Assembly (NCBI GenBank): GCA_944472135.2
Contig: CALYDD020000394.1
Span: 1 to 64,000, forward strand
From: Trichobilharzia regenti
Lineage: Eukaryota > Platyhelminthes > Trematoda > Strigeidida > Schistosomatidae
Length of the DNA: 64,000 nt
Direction of reading: 5' to 3'
Shown here: positions 35,960 to 46,391 of the stretch, piece after piece
Layout of the letters: each line of letters starts with the position of its first letter
Numbering within the stretch: position 1 is the first letter of the stretch
Translations under genes and position numbers: made by a program
The notes under the pieces: generated by a model
Databases searched by the model: none
Told to the model about the DNA's origin: nothing
The model's input: only the letters and a program-made list of their open reading frames with translations

Positions 35960-37256
35960 ACCAACCAACATCTCTCCTGGTAAAGTTAACATCAGCAGGG
36001 TACTTATCTAGTTTTGATTGCCTTATAGAGCACGTAGTGCTGTATAGTGTTACCAGATTGGCTGCAAAGAAGTATCTCTTTATTGCTCCCTTTATCCTCT
36101 TTTAATCTGTTTCTCCTTTGTATGGGAGGCTTATAAACACTTTCTTCTTTTCAACTGTTGGAGACTTCTCTTTCTCATCTCTTTCTTTGCTGTACTTTAG
36201 GATAAATCCTTTTGGATACCCGTTTTCCTTAAGGCAAACATAACTTTCTGACCCTGTCGTACAGTAATCTTACTAATCCCCGTTTATAGCTCATAGCGCA
36301 GAAGCTGTTGTAATGAAGTTATTGTCCGGTCCAAGTTTATTTCCTGTAGATGGACTTTTCGACCGTTCCATCCTTTCTTCTTTTTAAATTTAGGTCCAGG
36401 AAATTGAACTCATCGTTGTGTTCGTATTCCATGATGAATTTATTGTTTGGGTTGATCTCATTTAGGCGGTCAAATAATACGGATGCCTGACTCATATCAT
36501 TACAAACAACAAAAGTATCATCGATGTATCGACGGTAGTATGTCGTTTCATTGATACCGTCACTCAGTCGTGTCTGTTCGAGATAGCCATGAAGATGTCT
36601 GCTAGAATGGGTCTTTGGGATGAACCCATGGCGACCCCGTCAGTTTGTCTGCAGAATTGGTTATTGAATCTAAATTGGATGTCTTTTGTGCAAAGAATTA
36701 GTAGCCGTTTCATCTATGACTTTGGTAATGGCAATAGATGTTTTAGTTTACAAATAATATTTATTGTTTCCATCACTGGTACATTTGTAAATAAGGCAGT
36801 CACGTCGCATGACACCATCAGTTTATCTGATATGTCAACGTGATCGACTTCTTTAGAAAATTGGAAGGTGTCATTCTAGCTATGATTTGAAATTTTTGTC
36901 GAATTGGCTCCAATGAATCAGCTAGCCATCGGGCTAGTTTGTGGCGTGATGAGTTTATCATTGATAATATGGGCCTTAAGGGCACATTTGCCTTATGGAT
37001 TTTTGGTAGACCGTACATAAATGGGAGTCGTTCACCCTTTGATTTGAGTTCATTGTACGTTTCGTTGTCAATCAGTTTCTTGATGAGTAGTTCTTTGAGG
37101 AATTTATTCACTTTATTTTCGAATGGCGTTGTTGTAACCTTCTTGGTTTTGTCCACTTGAAGTTTTCCAGAGTCGTTTAGAATTGTCAACATCATATGTA
37201 CATCATCATTTTTACTCATTATAACAATTCCAGAGCCTTTGTCGGGTCTAAACATA
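35960..37256 (-). mobile_element. PLE family B reverse transcriptase region, minus strand
   Basis: Starting at 37,255 the minus strand reads through RT landmarks in order. They are PDKGSGIVIMSK, LPFMYGLPKIHK, PLRPILS, then after a frameshift near 36,840 the AMGSS/PILADIF region (about 36,590-36,650), YIDDTFVV (about 36,500-36,525), FNFLDLNLK (about 36,380-36,420), YPKGFILKYSK (about 36,200-36,240) and a linker. It stops near 35,960 before the GIY-YIG domain. At 37,256-37,261 it abuts a plus-strand PLE-B C-terminus, forming a head-to-head junction. Confidence 0.82.
36818..37255 (-). CDS. PLE family B reverse transcriptase, N-terminal open part
   Basis: This is a 145-residue open frame with PDKGSGIVIMSK at its start and MYGLPKIHK and PLRPILSMINS in the middle, typical of the fingers region of PLE RTs just before motif A. 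The frame then shifts; downstream RT motifs continue in other frames to about 35,960. The first ATG at 37,255 lies at the junction with the inverted C-terminal fragment, so the natural N-terminus is missing. Not expected to be functional. Confidence 0.8.
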   Translation of the reverse strand: MFRPDKGSGIVIMSKNDDVHMMLTILNDSGKLQVDKTKKVTTTPFENKVNKFLKELLIKKLIDNETYNELKSKGERLPFMYGLPKIHKANVPLRPILSMINSSRHKLARWLADSLEPIRQKFQIIARMTPSNFLKKSITLTYQIN

Positions 37257-37260
37257 AAAA

Positions 37261-37370
37261 GGACAGCGAATTAACTACGATTTGCTGAAAAAATTGCAAT
37301 CAAACGTCACAGATCAAACTTATGCATACAGAAAGAGAGTGTGGTCAATCTCTCACTCCCTTGGTAACCA
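37261..37370 (+). pseudogene. PLE family B C-terminus, inverted against the RT
   Basis: Plus-strand codons give FAEKIAIKRHRSNLCIQKES and end in LSLPW and a stop near 37,368. This is the same C-terminal signature as at 35,000 and 38,650. It starts immediately beside the minus-strand RT, so the two pieces point away from each other, as in the terminal arrangement of PLE-A1. Confidence 0.75.
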
Positions 37371-37927
37371 TACCTCTTTCATTACATTGATTAGTCATAC
37401 ACACTAGTGAGTTCAACTCACTAAGCAAGTTTTCAAATTGATGAACCTTGACCTTCTTGAGGTGCCATGTTGACACTGTTTATTAGATTTTTCTGTTTTC
37501 TGTCTTCTCTCAACCTCTTTTTTCTTTTTCATAGTTTGGCAGTATGTAAATTGATAGTGACTTAGATTAGAATACTTATATTCCAGATGCATTCACGTTA
37601 TAATGTCTTCTCTATTACCTTTCAAACAATGTAGTATGAAATGCTATTATTTGTAACCATTGTAATTTCAGGTAGTTTGCAGCTGATGAGAACCTGTAAA
37701 GTAGAATGATGGCATCACTTTATACTGTAAATCAGGTCTCTCCTTCTCTATCAAAATTTCTTGAATTATAGATTTTCTTTTTATTACAGGTGAAAACTTC
37801 AGCCTCTAAATCAGCTGAATTTACTCAATATTATAAGTAAACCAATAGCATATAAGTTCTTCAAATTGAAATAGATGATTGGGCTTTGTTTCAACTTATT
37901 GCCCTCAGAACGTCTTCCCAAAAATAA
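37371..37927. other. Probable PLE-B 3' untranslated sequence and unassigned DNA
   Basis: It follows the PLE-B C-terminus. A CTGATGAG motif at 37,684 lacks a following GAAA at the right spacing, so it is not called a ribozyme. No gene. Confidence 0.4.
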
Positions 37928-38530
37928 TCTTGAACAAAGCAAGAACAACAATTGTATTAGGATAATATGAGCTCATCTTTTATTATTTCGGGGATTCTTC
38001 TTAACTGGTTACAGCCTGAACGTTAGAAAAAATATGAATTACATTAAAGATATGAACATACTTTTCCAAGATCACTAGGAGTAATTGGTAGGAATTAAAA
38101 GTAACATTTGTCCGGAATGATTTAACTGATTAGGAGTTACAAACACTGACTATTTATAGAATAATTAGACAATTAGGCTTGGAAACAAAAAGCAGGGCTT
38201 CGTATATATATGTGTGTATAGATACAAGGTTTAGTTAGAAAGAGCATAACAAAAAGGTAGATTATGTAACTAAGGGAAACGTCTTATCTAATAGCCATTA
38301 AAAAAAAGGACAGAAAAGAAACGAGGTAGGGTGAGTCATATTTAGATGAGAGAGTATAGTTTTCTATGCATGAAAAAAGTGACTCATGAAAATTGTAATT
38401 TTTTCGTTATCACCAGGGCAGTGCAAGATTCACCACCGTCTCTTTCTGCGTACATAGGTTTGGTTTAAGTCGTTTGATGGTAATTGCTTCAGCAAAGCGT
38501 AGCAAGCTAGGTTTCTTTTCATTGTTCATT
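37928..38530 (-). repeat. Palindrome 38.6 kb, left arm (PLE-B 3' end)
   Basis: It is the reverse complement of 38,611-39,213, nearly base for base between 37,944 and 38,520 (paired positions sum to about 77,141). It contains the PLE-B C-terminus on the minus strand (ending LALPW near 38,415) and the following untranslated region. Confidence 0.9.
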
Positions 38531-38550
38531 GTGTCTTTCAGGCTGTAGAC

Positions 38551-38732
38551 TGATAATTTGCCATCAGATGGAGACTGGTCATGCTGTAGACACCCTGAAG
38601 TCGTTCAAAATAATCAACAAGCGAAAGAAACCTAGCTTGCTACGCTTTGCTGAAGCAATTACCATCAAACGACTTAAACCAAACCTATGTACGCAGAAAG
38701 AGACGGTGGTGAATCTTGCACTGCCCTGGTGA
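38551..38732 (+). pseudogene. PLE family B C-terminal fragment at palindrome centre
   Basis: Codons read CHQMETGHAVDTLKSFKIIN, then LLRFAEAITIKRLKPNLC and QKETVVNLALPW before the stop. HQMETGHAVD matches HLIDSGHVVD of the fragment at 34,573, so this is the end of the GIY-YIG domain. The same C-terminus is mirrored on the minus strand in the left arm. Confidence 0.82.
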
Positions 38733-39213
38733 TAACGAAAAAATTACAATTTTCATGAGTCACTTTTTTCATGCATAGAAAACTATACTCTCTCATCTAA
38801 ATATGACTCACCCTACCTCGTTTCTTTTCTGTCCTTTTTTTAATGGCTATTAGATAAGACGTTTCCCTTAGTTACATAATCTACCTTTTTGTTATGCTCT
38901 TTCTAACTAAACCTTGTATCTATGCACACATATATATACGAAGCCCTGCTTTTTGTTTCCAAGCCTAATTGTCTAATTATTCTATAAATAGTCGGTGTTT
39001 GTAACTCCTAATCAGTTAAATCATTCCGGACAAATGTTACTTTTAATTCCTACCAATTACTCCTAGTGATCTTGGAAAAGTATGTTCATATCTTTAATGT
39101 AATTCATATTTTTTCTAACGTTCAGGCTGTAACCAGTTAAGAAGAATCCCCGAAATAATAAAAGATGAGCTCATATTATCCTGATACAATTGTTGTTCCT
39201 GGTGTGTTCAAGT
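38611..39213 (+). repeat. Palindrome 38.6 kb, right arm (PLE-B 3' end)
   Basis: This is the plus-strand partner of 37,928-38,530. Outside the arms, homology stops abruptly at a diverged TTGAACA-containing edge. The 80-base centre (38,531-38,610) carries upstream PLE-B codons on the plus strand only, so the right arm is the longer copy. Confidence 0.9.
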
Positions 39214-41278
39214 TTATTGCCATCAGTCTGTCACCAGTGATAGTTGTTCAGTACTTTAAATTACTGAAATAAGATACACAAATCCATTTGCATTCAGGTT
39301 TGACATGAAGTAGACCGTGTGAATAGGGAGTTATGCCTTATAGTCATTAACGTAGTATAGTGCATAATCTGAAATGGAGATGCCTTGCTGAAGACGCATG
39401 TTCCTTTAGGAATTTAAGCCGGTATCAGTAATTTGAGTATGACATCATGCGTCGAATCAAAATAGTATTACCTAAGTGAATTAAAATACGGTATATTCTT
39501 CCAACGCTCTAATTATTGTCTGTTCGATTTGTAAGTGAACACAGTTCCATGCAGTCGATTCCTCGTAGTTCCATAGACTTCAGTATAACTTCGATAGTGA
39601 AATTTATATGTCGAGAGCCAATAAAGAATATTCATTTCATTTTTAAATAATGTCATTTCAAAAACACGATTCTTCAAAAAACAACCTCCCGAAGTAGATT
39701 CCACGAACATTTGAGAGAAAATAATTCAAGTATCAGAAGCACACATTTATAAACTAATACAAATAATAATAATAATTCGTATGATCTCATTCTTGGAATT
39801 ATTCTTTACTACTGCATAAATATCACTATAAATAATTTGACGCAAAGCTGGTTAGAAACACTGTGGATATGATAAAAGTTTTCAATCTGTCTAAAATTTG
39901 TTATGTTCAGAGCTTCGCCATCGTGTTCAGTAGATTTCATCTACTATTTGAATAATTTTTCAATGAATTAATATAAATTGCAAGTTCGAACTAAATTGAC
40001 ACTACTTAACCTGAATAGCATTATAAATTGTGTCATGCTCACTAATACCTTTCCGGTTTCCATCTCAATGGTATACTTGCAGGTACATGAAAAGTAGCAA
40101 TAAAAAACGAGCTCCTTTTTGTTTTTATTCAGAATTGTTTCAACTACTTACAACTCAAATAGAACCGGGAATTAAAACTACGAAAAAAATGGTGGAGCTC
40201 CTTTTCATGTTGACACTGAATATCAGTGAAACGACATAAATTTCACTGAAATATTTGGCAGAAATTCAAAATAGAATTTCGAACTATGAAATGAATTTGT
40301 CAAACTGTCTTACAGAGTAGAAAAATATGAATGGTACATTACTCAACAAAGTTTCTCGCTTCAGCGTCAACATTTTGTGTACACGGAAATACAGAAACTT
40401 TTCAAGATGGAAAAATAAGTATGGGCAGGAACAGTTTGGGAGTCCTTTAATTGAACTTCTATTTCACACAAAAATTAAGGACAGTCTTATGAATGAATAT
40501 TTGCTATCAAATTTTGCGAACCACGTTTTCTTGCTTAATATGAAAATGCAATACGGTTTTCATGTGATCAAACAATCAAACTACTAAGATTTGTCATTTG
40601 TGCAACGGAGTAAAGTATTTAGCCCTCATCCATCAACATTTATTGTGCTACTTACACAACGTCGTCCTGAAAAAGCGCAGTGGTTCTGTTATTTTGAATT
40701 CAATAGCACTAGACAGTTGACTTCATCATTAAGATAGTTATTTGACTGGTTTGCCACGGCTGGGTGTCTTCGCGTCAATGCATAAAATGCTTGCTGCATA
40801 TTATCCATCTGAAAATGACCTGGACAACATTCACGCATGTCGTTTTTCATGACTGATTCAATGTAGCTAACATTCTCATCTGCTGTCCATCTTTCAGCTA
40901 CAGTAACCGTTGTGTCAGAACTCACTCATAGGATAAAGACTTCGTCAAAGGGGAAATATTTTAGAAATTCGCTAACGTCAGACGTCTATTCTCGCCCATA
41001 TTACACGGGTAATATCAACCAGAATCAAAAGATAGTGCAGAACTAATATTAACAGAAATTTTCCACACAGCTGAAGTCATCTTTATATAAGCTACAAGAT
41101 AAGTGAGTAGGCACAAGTTATCTACGCACTATGTTCATGTGAGATTAAATGGGCAGACATCCAGGTATTGCTGTTCATATTGTTCAGATAGTTGTTCCAT
41201 TGATAAGACTGAATCTCATTTTCCAATAATGTTTTCGGTCACAGTGGATTGTCTTCAGTTGATGTTAATTCTATCCAT
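39214..41278. other. Unassigned sequence, no supported gene
   Basis: No repeat family recognised. ORFs at 40,030-40,239 and 40,327-40,587 (plus) and 40,689-40,925 (minus) have no domain that I can name. Confidence 0.4.
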
Positions 41279-41302
41279 CAGTGCGTTGGTAGCACAGTGG
41301 TT
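41279..41302 (+). mobile_element. Probable SINE head interrupted by the LINE
   Basis: The bases GTTGGTAGCACAGTGGTTA resemble the box A region of the SINE at 14,545 and stop exactly at the 3' microsatellite of the LINE. The missing SINE body in the same orientation is at 46,501-46,640, on the far side of the LINE. Confidence 0.5.
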
Positions 41303-41486
41303 AATAATAATAACATCTTTATTCCAAACAGTATTTGTGGTACAGGTATGGAATTTTCAGCGTGCATTACAATATATTGCGTCTAATTACCTCAATTATT
41401 TTATAAGATTTTTAAAATCAAAAAAACAACGCCAAAAAATAAAGGATAAATAAAAATAATAAAAACAACACCGTAGCGTTAACATT

Positions 41487-42947
41487 TCAAACAATGCACC
41501 ACAGGATATGAAATATAAAGTTGATGTGTGTTAGTAGATGAGAACAACAGTGTAATAGTAACGAGGAAAGGAAAACAGAAGTTAATGGGACTATTTGTAG
41601 AGTGCCACAGGAGGTTGATCGTGTCATACCTAATGGATTTCTTATCACATAACAGCTGTGCCTAATATGGTATTGTGTAGTTTTGTGTTTGGTAGTCCTG
41701 GCATATAGCCTCCTATAGCTGCTTCTAGTTCTACCAGATGCAATGCAAGGACAGAGCTGCGTATAGAGGGGATGCTCGGGGTCTGACAATATTGTATTCG
41801 CTAGTTTCTTACACGACATCGTATGTCTATCCACCATAGTGTTAACCATTTGGTTAAACGATATTCTACTTGCCCTACTAACGGCTTTTAGTGCCTTTCT
41901 CAGCAAAGCAAAGTCTTTCTTAAGTAGTCCAGGTAAAATTAATGGACAACATCAAAGGGGGATGGGTAGAATACAAGAATTCACAAAAATGCGAAACAAA
42001 AGACTGCTGTATGCCAGATTGCCTAAATTTCCCAATGTAGAACGTTAAGCGAAACATCTTTCTAGTAACAAGCAGTACCAGGAAAGACCGGTGGAAAAAC
42101 CCAGCCCAAGGTGCTTGGCATTAGACGTAATTTCAACCTCTATGACGTCAATGATAGTGGGGCCATGTGAGCTAACTAGTTGCTGTAAGTAACGTCTACG
42201 TCTGAAAGTGAAATCGACCACCTGATACTTAGACGGATTAAGCTTAAGACCGTTTAAAGAGGACCACTGACTAATTTCCGACAGAAAGTTATTTAATTTG
42301 GAACAATCTGTCTGAGAGTTGACAGATATGGTAGAAACAGTGAGGTCATCAGCATACTTAACAAAAGCGGCTACATCAGACTGGGCAAGTCATGTAAGAA
42401 AAAAGAAAACGGAAAAGGAGAAAGAACAGCACCTTCAGGAACACCAGCTAAAGTGAGTGAAGTAGTGGAGGACTTTCCATTGTAGACGGTGTACTGCTTC
42501 CTATCAGAAAAATAGGAATGCAACCACTTACTTGTTTAGCTCTCAGCTTGTGTTGCAGCAAGCTTACTTAGCAAGAGAGACCTAGATACAGAGTCGAATG
42601 CAGATGTGTAATCAAGGATGGCACAGCGAACCTATTTAGCCCCTTTATCTAAACTAGAGACTACACTATGATGTAGGACAACAGCGGAATCTAACGCACA
42701 CCTACTATGTTCACAAGCAAACTGGTTGGGGTCATTGAAAGGCTTAAGTGAGGGTTGAAGAGTGAGTAAAATAAGTCTTTCCATAACTTTCAAAAAACGT
42801 TAGGTAATAGCAATGGGTCTAAACTTAACATTAGGTCCACTTGTTGATTTGGGTACTGGAACGATCTTGATATTTTTCTATGATACAGGTATAATACTTT
42901 TCGAAAACGATACGTTGAAAATGTCAGTTAATGGGGAACACAAGATG
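41487..42947 (-). pseudogene. CR1-like LINE RT and C-terminus, multiply frameshifted
   Basis: Minus-strand pieces in different frames include FVKYADDLTVST (42,340-42,365), a motif B-like GVPEGAV segment near 42,420-42,450, and the C-terminal NQMVNTMVDRHTMSCKKLA (about 41,800-41,860). Order and orientation continue from 42,948-44,143. Confidence 0.8.
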
Positions 42948-44143
42948 TCAACACACAGAAACAGCAGGAACACCATCAGGACCAAGGGACTGAGTAGGTT
43001 TGAGTGATTGAAGACGCTTGAGGACATCATTCGTGTTAAAGCATGAGAAGCAGTCATTATTTACACTATTTGAGTTAGGAAACATAACATTTGCTGGGAT
43101 GCATATGAAGGATTCATTAAGCATGTTAACATCTACAGAAATAGCATTCATCATTTGCCCACCGCCTGTGGTTTCCTTTAGTAACTTCCACATATTAGAT
43201 GTGGATTTACATGAAAGAAACTTCTGGTTATAGAGAGCATTCAATCTTTGTAATTCAAGCTTCATCAAAGTGTTCATTCTCTTAACACGAGATTTATTTT
43301 TCATTTTGAACAACCTTTCTTTTTCACGGCGGAGCTTCTTGAGTTGAGAAGAGGAGAAGCGATCGAATTTTAAGATTTTCTCTTTTGAACAACAAACATC
43401 GAGACAGAAATTGAGACAATGTGTTATGTTGGTAATTGTGTTATCAAGAGCTCGTTCAGTAAATAGATCCCAGTTAGTGTCTTTTAACATGGACCTTAGA
43501 TTCAGTATGTTGTCATGGCGATAACATCTGTGTTGTGTTTTCTTTCCAAGGTATGAGAAGACCCTTTCGTGCTGCTTTCCATATACTTTGGGCAATATTC
43601 TTATGATACAGTAATCTGAATTTAGTAGTGAGGCTCCTTTTCGAGCTTCAAATATTCCTGTGTCATTTGTAAACACACGATCAAGAGTGTTATCCATTCT
43701 AGTCGGGAAGTTGACAATTTTATCGTGTCCAAGTGAAATAAGGAAGCTGTGATCGCTAGAATTGAAGTCTCCAGTAACTATAGACAAGAAATTTCCCAAA
43801 GGAGTGGCAGCAAGGGAGGTAAATTCATCCTTAAATAAAGACAATTCTGTGGAATTGCATCCAGGAGCAATATAAATGTTCGAGATGTAAATGTAGTTGT
43901 ATTTTGACAAATGTTTAGATCGACGCTTAAAGGTGAGGCAGTCAATATTATCACTAGAGAATTTGGAACATACATTATTAGATGTACGCCATTGTGAATT
44001 GATGAAGATGGCGACAGCGCCACCACCACTGCGTTTCTTCCTGGAACTGCACCGATCTTGCCTGAAGAATTTGAAATCATTTAGATATACTAGATTGTGA
44101 TCATATAGATAATTTAACCATGCTTCTTGATGTGATATAATCC
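42948..44143 (-). CDS. CR1-like LINE endonuclease and start of RT, partial
   Basis: This is the major open part of ORF2. From the PLE junction it reads WIISHQEAWLNYL, then SGGGAVAIF, IYIAPGCNS, the endonuclease motif GDFNSSDHSFL, NFPTRMDNTLDRVFTN and NSDYCIIRILPK. A linker follows and the start of RT with SLGPDGVPA. This is an apurinic-type (APE) endonuclease of CR1-like LINEs, which nicks target DNA. The conserved C-terminal SDH is SDY here, so the catalytic His is lost. The open frame extends upstream to 44,240 only by reading into PLE sequence. Downstream RT is frameshifted. Confidence 0.88.
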
Positions 44144-44180
44144 AAGTATTATTTTGATGTTGTTTTGTTCTCCGGGCTGG

Positions 44181-44233
44181 ATGGTTAGTTTGAGAAGCTT
44201 TCATCACCCTACTGGGTGACATCTTCAGCCCAT
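44181..44233 (-). ncRNA. Hammerhead-ribozyme-like core in PLE-A2 terminal repeat
   Basis: The minus strand has CUGAAGA, stem II GUCACCC with GGGUGAU around AGUA, GAAA, a short hairpin region and CUA. Stem I pairs AUGG with CCAU in this copy, better than in PLE-A1. The longer stem II (seven pairs including a terminal G-U) makes this the most plausible active copy in the window; activity is untested. Confidence 0.6.
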
Positions 44234-44348
44234 ACTTCAATTTGAAGTGAGCTTTTAGATTTCTCCACGAGTTTATTAGTCATCTCTCATGGTGACCTTG
44301 GACGTGATGGGTTGTTTGTGTGTGTTTTCACACCTTCTAGGTCACTTG

Positions 44349-44829
44349 TGTGGAGTACGTAACAATGTGATTGTACACTTTTTGGTTACTTGTATAAATT
44401 CGAGATATTGTACATAATTTTTGTTTAAAACGCTTCTTGTTGAAATATATATAACTTCCTGGGAGAATTGAAAAATACACTCTGCTGTTGGAGACTTCGT
44501 CTTCTCCCTCGTCACTTCTGCTTACTTGCTCCACTCACACCGTGTTGTATACTTCGGATTTATTGTAGGAGCCTACTACTCTCAACCGAAGACATTTCTA
44601 CAACCGGAACACAGCAGCTACAGCAGACGCAGTCCAAACAATTAACGTGCCCGTGGATTATATAATTAATTTGTAGCCGAGGACTTAGACGTTATATACA
44701 AGTAATCCTTTTTGTTGCTATAACTCGTCACTGTATTTTTGGTAATATATTGTGATTTAGCACTCCACTGACTTGGATTATTACTTTTATATTTGGAATG
44801 TTAGTGAACTCTAATATTAGTCCCCTACA
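44349..44829. mobile_element. Solo LTR of an LTR retrotransposon, inside PLE-A2
   Basis: This 481-bp block starts TGTGG and ends CTACA, giving imperfect TG...CA terminal inverted repeats. It is flanked by CTTG at 44,345-44,348 and 44,830-44,833. PLE-A1 has the uninterrupted site (ACTTGTATTGG at about 265-280). No coding sequence and no second LTR are present, so it is a solo LTR left by recombination. The 4-base duplication fits a Ty3/gypsy-type element, but the family is not identified. Confidence 0.83.
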
Positions 44830-45012
44830 CTTGTATTGGAACCGGTTGTTTCTTTGACTTGAACTTTGACCCTTTGTGTGTGAAGTTTCTTTCTTATTGG
44901 TTGATAAATTTTGTCTATCTCGATGTGTCTATTGATTGATGATCCACTGGAATGGCAAGCTTCTAAAAATTCTCTAGCATTCTTGTTATTTCCTCTGTCT
45001 AATATTTGAACG

Positions 45013-46071
45013 TTAGTTGTCCCAGTCGAATTGATGTCCATAGTTGTCTGTGTGTAGTGAAATGAGGGAGTGTATATCATGTCTTTTGACGGCTAGCTTA
45101 TGTTCGTGGATACGAAGATGAAGGGGACGTCCACTTTGGCCGATGTAGTGTTTTTCGCAGTTGTTACAATTTGTTTTGTAGATGATGTTGGTTTTGTCTT
45201 CTTTCGCTGTTGAGTCTTTCGGTTGACATAGAATTGAGTGCAGCGACTTTGTTGGTTTGTGTACGATGTCAATTTCTAAAGGTTTGAAGAGTATTGTAGT
45301 GATTTCCGAGATATCCTTTATATATGGTATGGTGATTATCTTTGTGCTTTCCTTGGTGGCTTTCGCTTTGGTAGGTTGGCTTGGGGGTATATGTCTCTTG
45401 ATGAAATTCCGTGGATATCCATTCTTTTGGAAGACGTCCATGAGATACTTTTCTTCAATGCTCCTTAAGGTGGGAGTGCTGCAGTGAGTCCTTGCTCTCT
45501 TGAATAGTGTTTGTATGCAATTCCTTTTGTGTGTTATTGGGTTGTTGCTGTTGTTATTCAGGCTTTGGTCTGTGTGAGTTGATTTCCTATAAACTTGAGT
45601 TTCTAATTCTCCTGTGGTTGTTCGCTTGTCTAAGACGTCCAAAAATGGTATTTTGTTCTCGGATTCCTCTTCTCTTGTGAATTTGATGTCGTTGAAGACG
45701 TTGTTTATTAAGTTGTGAGTTTTATCTAACTCGTTTCTTTTGATTACTACAAATGTGTCGTCGACGTAGCGTATCCAAATCTTGGGTTTGATCTTTGGTA
45801 GAATTATATTTTCGAGTCTTTGCATCACTGCTTCTGCAATCAAACCTGATATTGGTGATCCCATGGGTGTTCCTTTGACTTGTTCATATATTTGGCCGTT
45901 GAATTGGAAGTATGTTGTTAGGCATAGATTTATGCATTCCATCCAGCTTGTGTGTTGCATTTTTGATTGTTGTGGCAGTTGTTCGTCGTTGCTAAGTAAT
46001 TGCTCCATGGTTTCTTTTGCTAGGTTTTGTCCGATGGATGTATGTAATGCTGTCACGTCGAATGATACCAT
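45013..46071 (-). CDS. PLE-A2 reverse transcriptase / GIY-YIG endonuclease, partial
   Basis: A 352-residue frame with motif A (MVSFDVTALHTSIG, residues 1-14), GTPMGSPISGLIAEA (about 67-81), an intact YVDD (about 102-105) and IPFLDVLD (about 142-149). The linker has NGYPRNFIKRHIPPSQPTK, and the GIY-YIG domain has CNNCEKHYIGQSGRPLHLRI (about 297-316). It is better preserved than PLE-A1 (YVDE there) but still lacks the RT fingers. The frame is open upstream to about 46,140. A 4-base insertion near 45,013 ends it after HQFDWDN, and the tail resumes in another frame (44,830-45,010). Probably inactive alone. Confidence 0.9.
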   Translation of the reverse strand: MVSFDVTALHTSIGQNLAKETMEQLLSNDEQLPQQSKMQHTSWMECINLCLTTYFQFNGQIYEQVKGTPMGSPISGLIAEAVMQRLENIILPKIKPKIWIRYVDDTFVVIKRNELDKTHNLINNVFNDIKFTREEESENKIPFLDVLDKRTTTGELETQVYRKSTHTDQSLNNNSNNPITHKRNCIQTLFKRARTHCSTPTLRSIEEKYLMDVFQKNGYPRNFIKRHIPPSQPTKAKATKESTKIITIPYIKDISEITTILFKPLEIDIVHKPTKSLHSILCQPKDSTAKEDKTNIIYKTNCNNCEKHYIGQSGRPLHLRIHEHKLAVKRHDIHSLISLHTDNYGHQFDWDN

Positions 46072-46161
46072 TATTTCTTGTTCATCTATTTGGATGCCTC
46101 TGATTTTCTCTAGGAATCGGATAGCAGAATTGATGGAGTGATCGCAAGATTCAAAGTATTA

Positions 46162-46391
46162 TGATATATAATGGAAGACACGAGTGATTGAAGACAGTTA
46201 ATTTTAGCCGGCAGGGAGCGACAATTAGTACTTATAATTGCGGGAAGAATCATGAATTGAATACGGGTATTTTTTAAAGCTGTTTGCCACCCAGCATGAT
46301 GCTTTCTTTTGTCTTTTTTATGGAATTGCAGATTAGTAGGTTTTAAGGATAATAAATAGTCACGAGAAGAAATAATCCGATTACAGGTCAT
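46162..46391 (-). CDS. CR1-like LINE ORF2 N-terminus, separated by the PLE
   Basis: Minus-strand residues end with STNCRSLPAKINCLQSLV and IIYHNT, the usual first block of a CR1-type endonuclease. The next residues of the family sequence, WIISHQEAW, are found 2 kb away at 44,143, directly beyond the PLE. The open frame continues into PLE sequence to 46,110 by chance. Confidence 0.82.

Larger units (their letters stand above)
44152..46153 (-). mobile_element. Penelope-like element family A, copy 2, inserted in the LINE
   Basis: The element is bounded by AAGTATTA at 44,144-44,151 and 46,154-46,161, an 8-base target-site duplication. Its 3' end (44,152) has the same terminus as PLE-A1. Its 5' end starts with the same TTGCGATCACTCC as the body of PLE-A1 (488-500). 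There is only one terminal repeat, with no inverted copy at the 5' side. The terminal repeat is interrupted by a solo LTR (44,349-44,829). Confidence 0.92.

Noticed and set aside
37680..37720. CUGAUGAG motif in the PLE-B 3' region
   Set aside because: No GAAA at the required spacing and no stem II.
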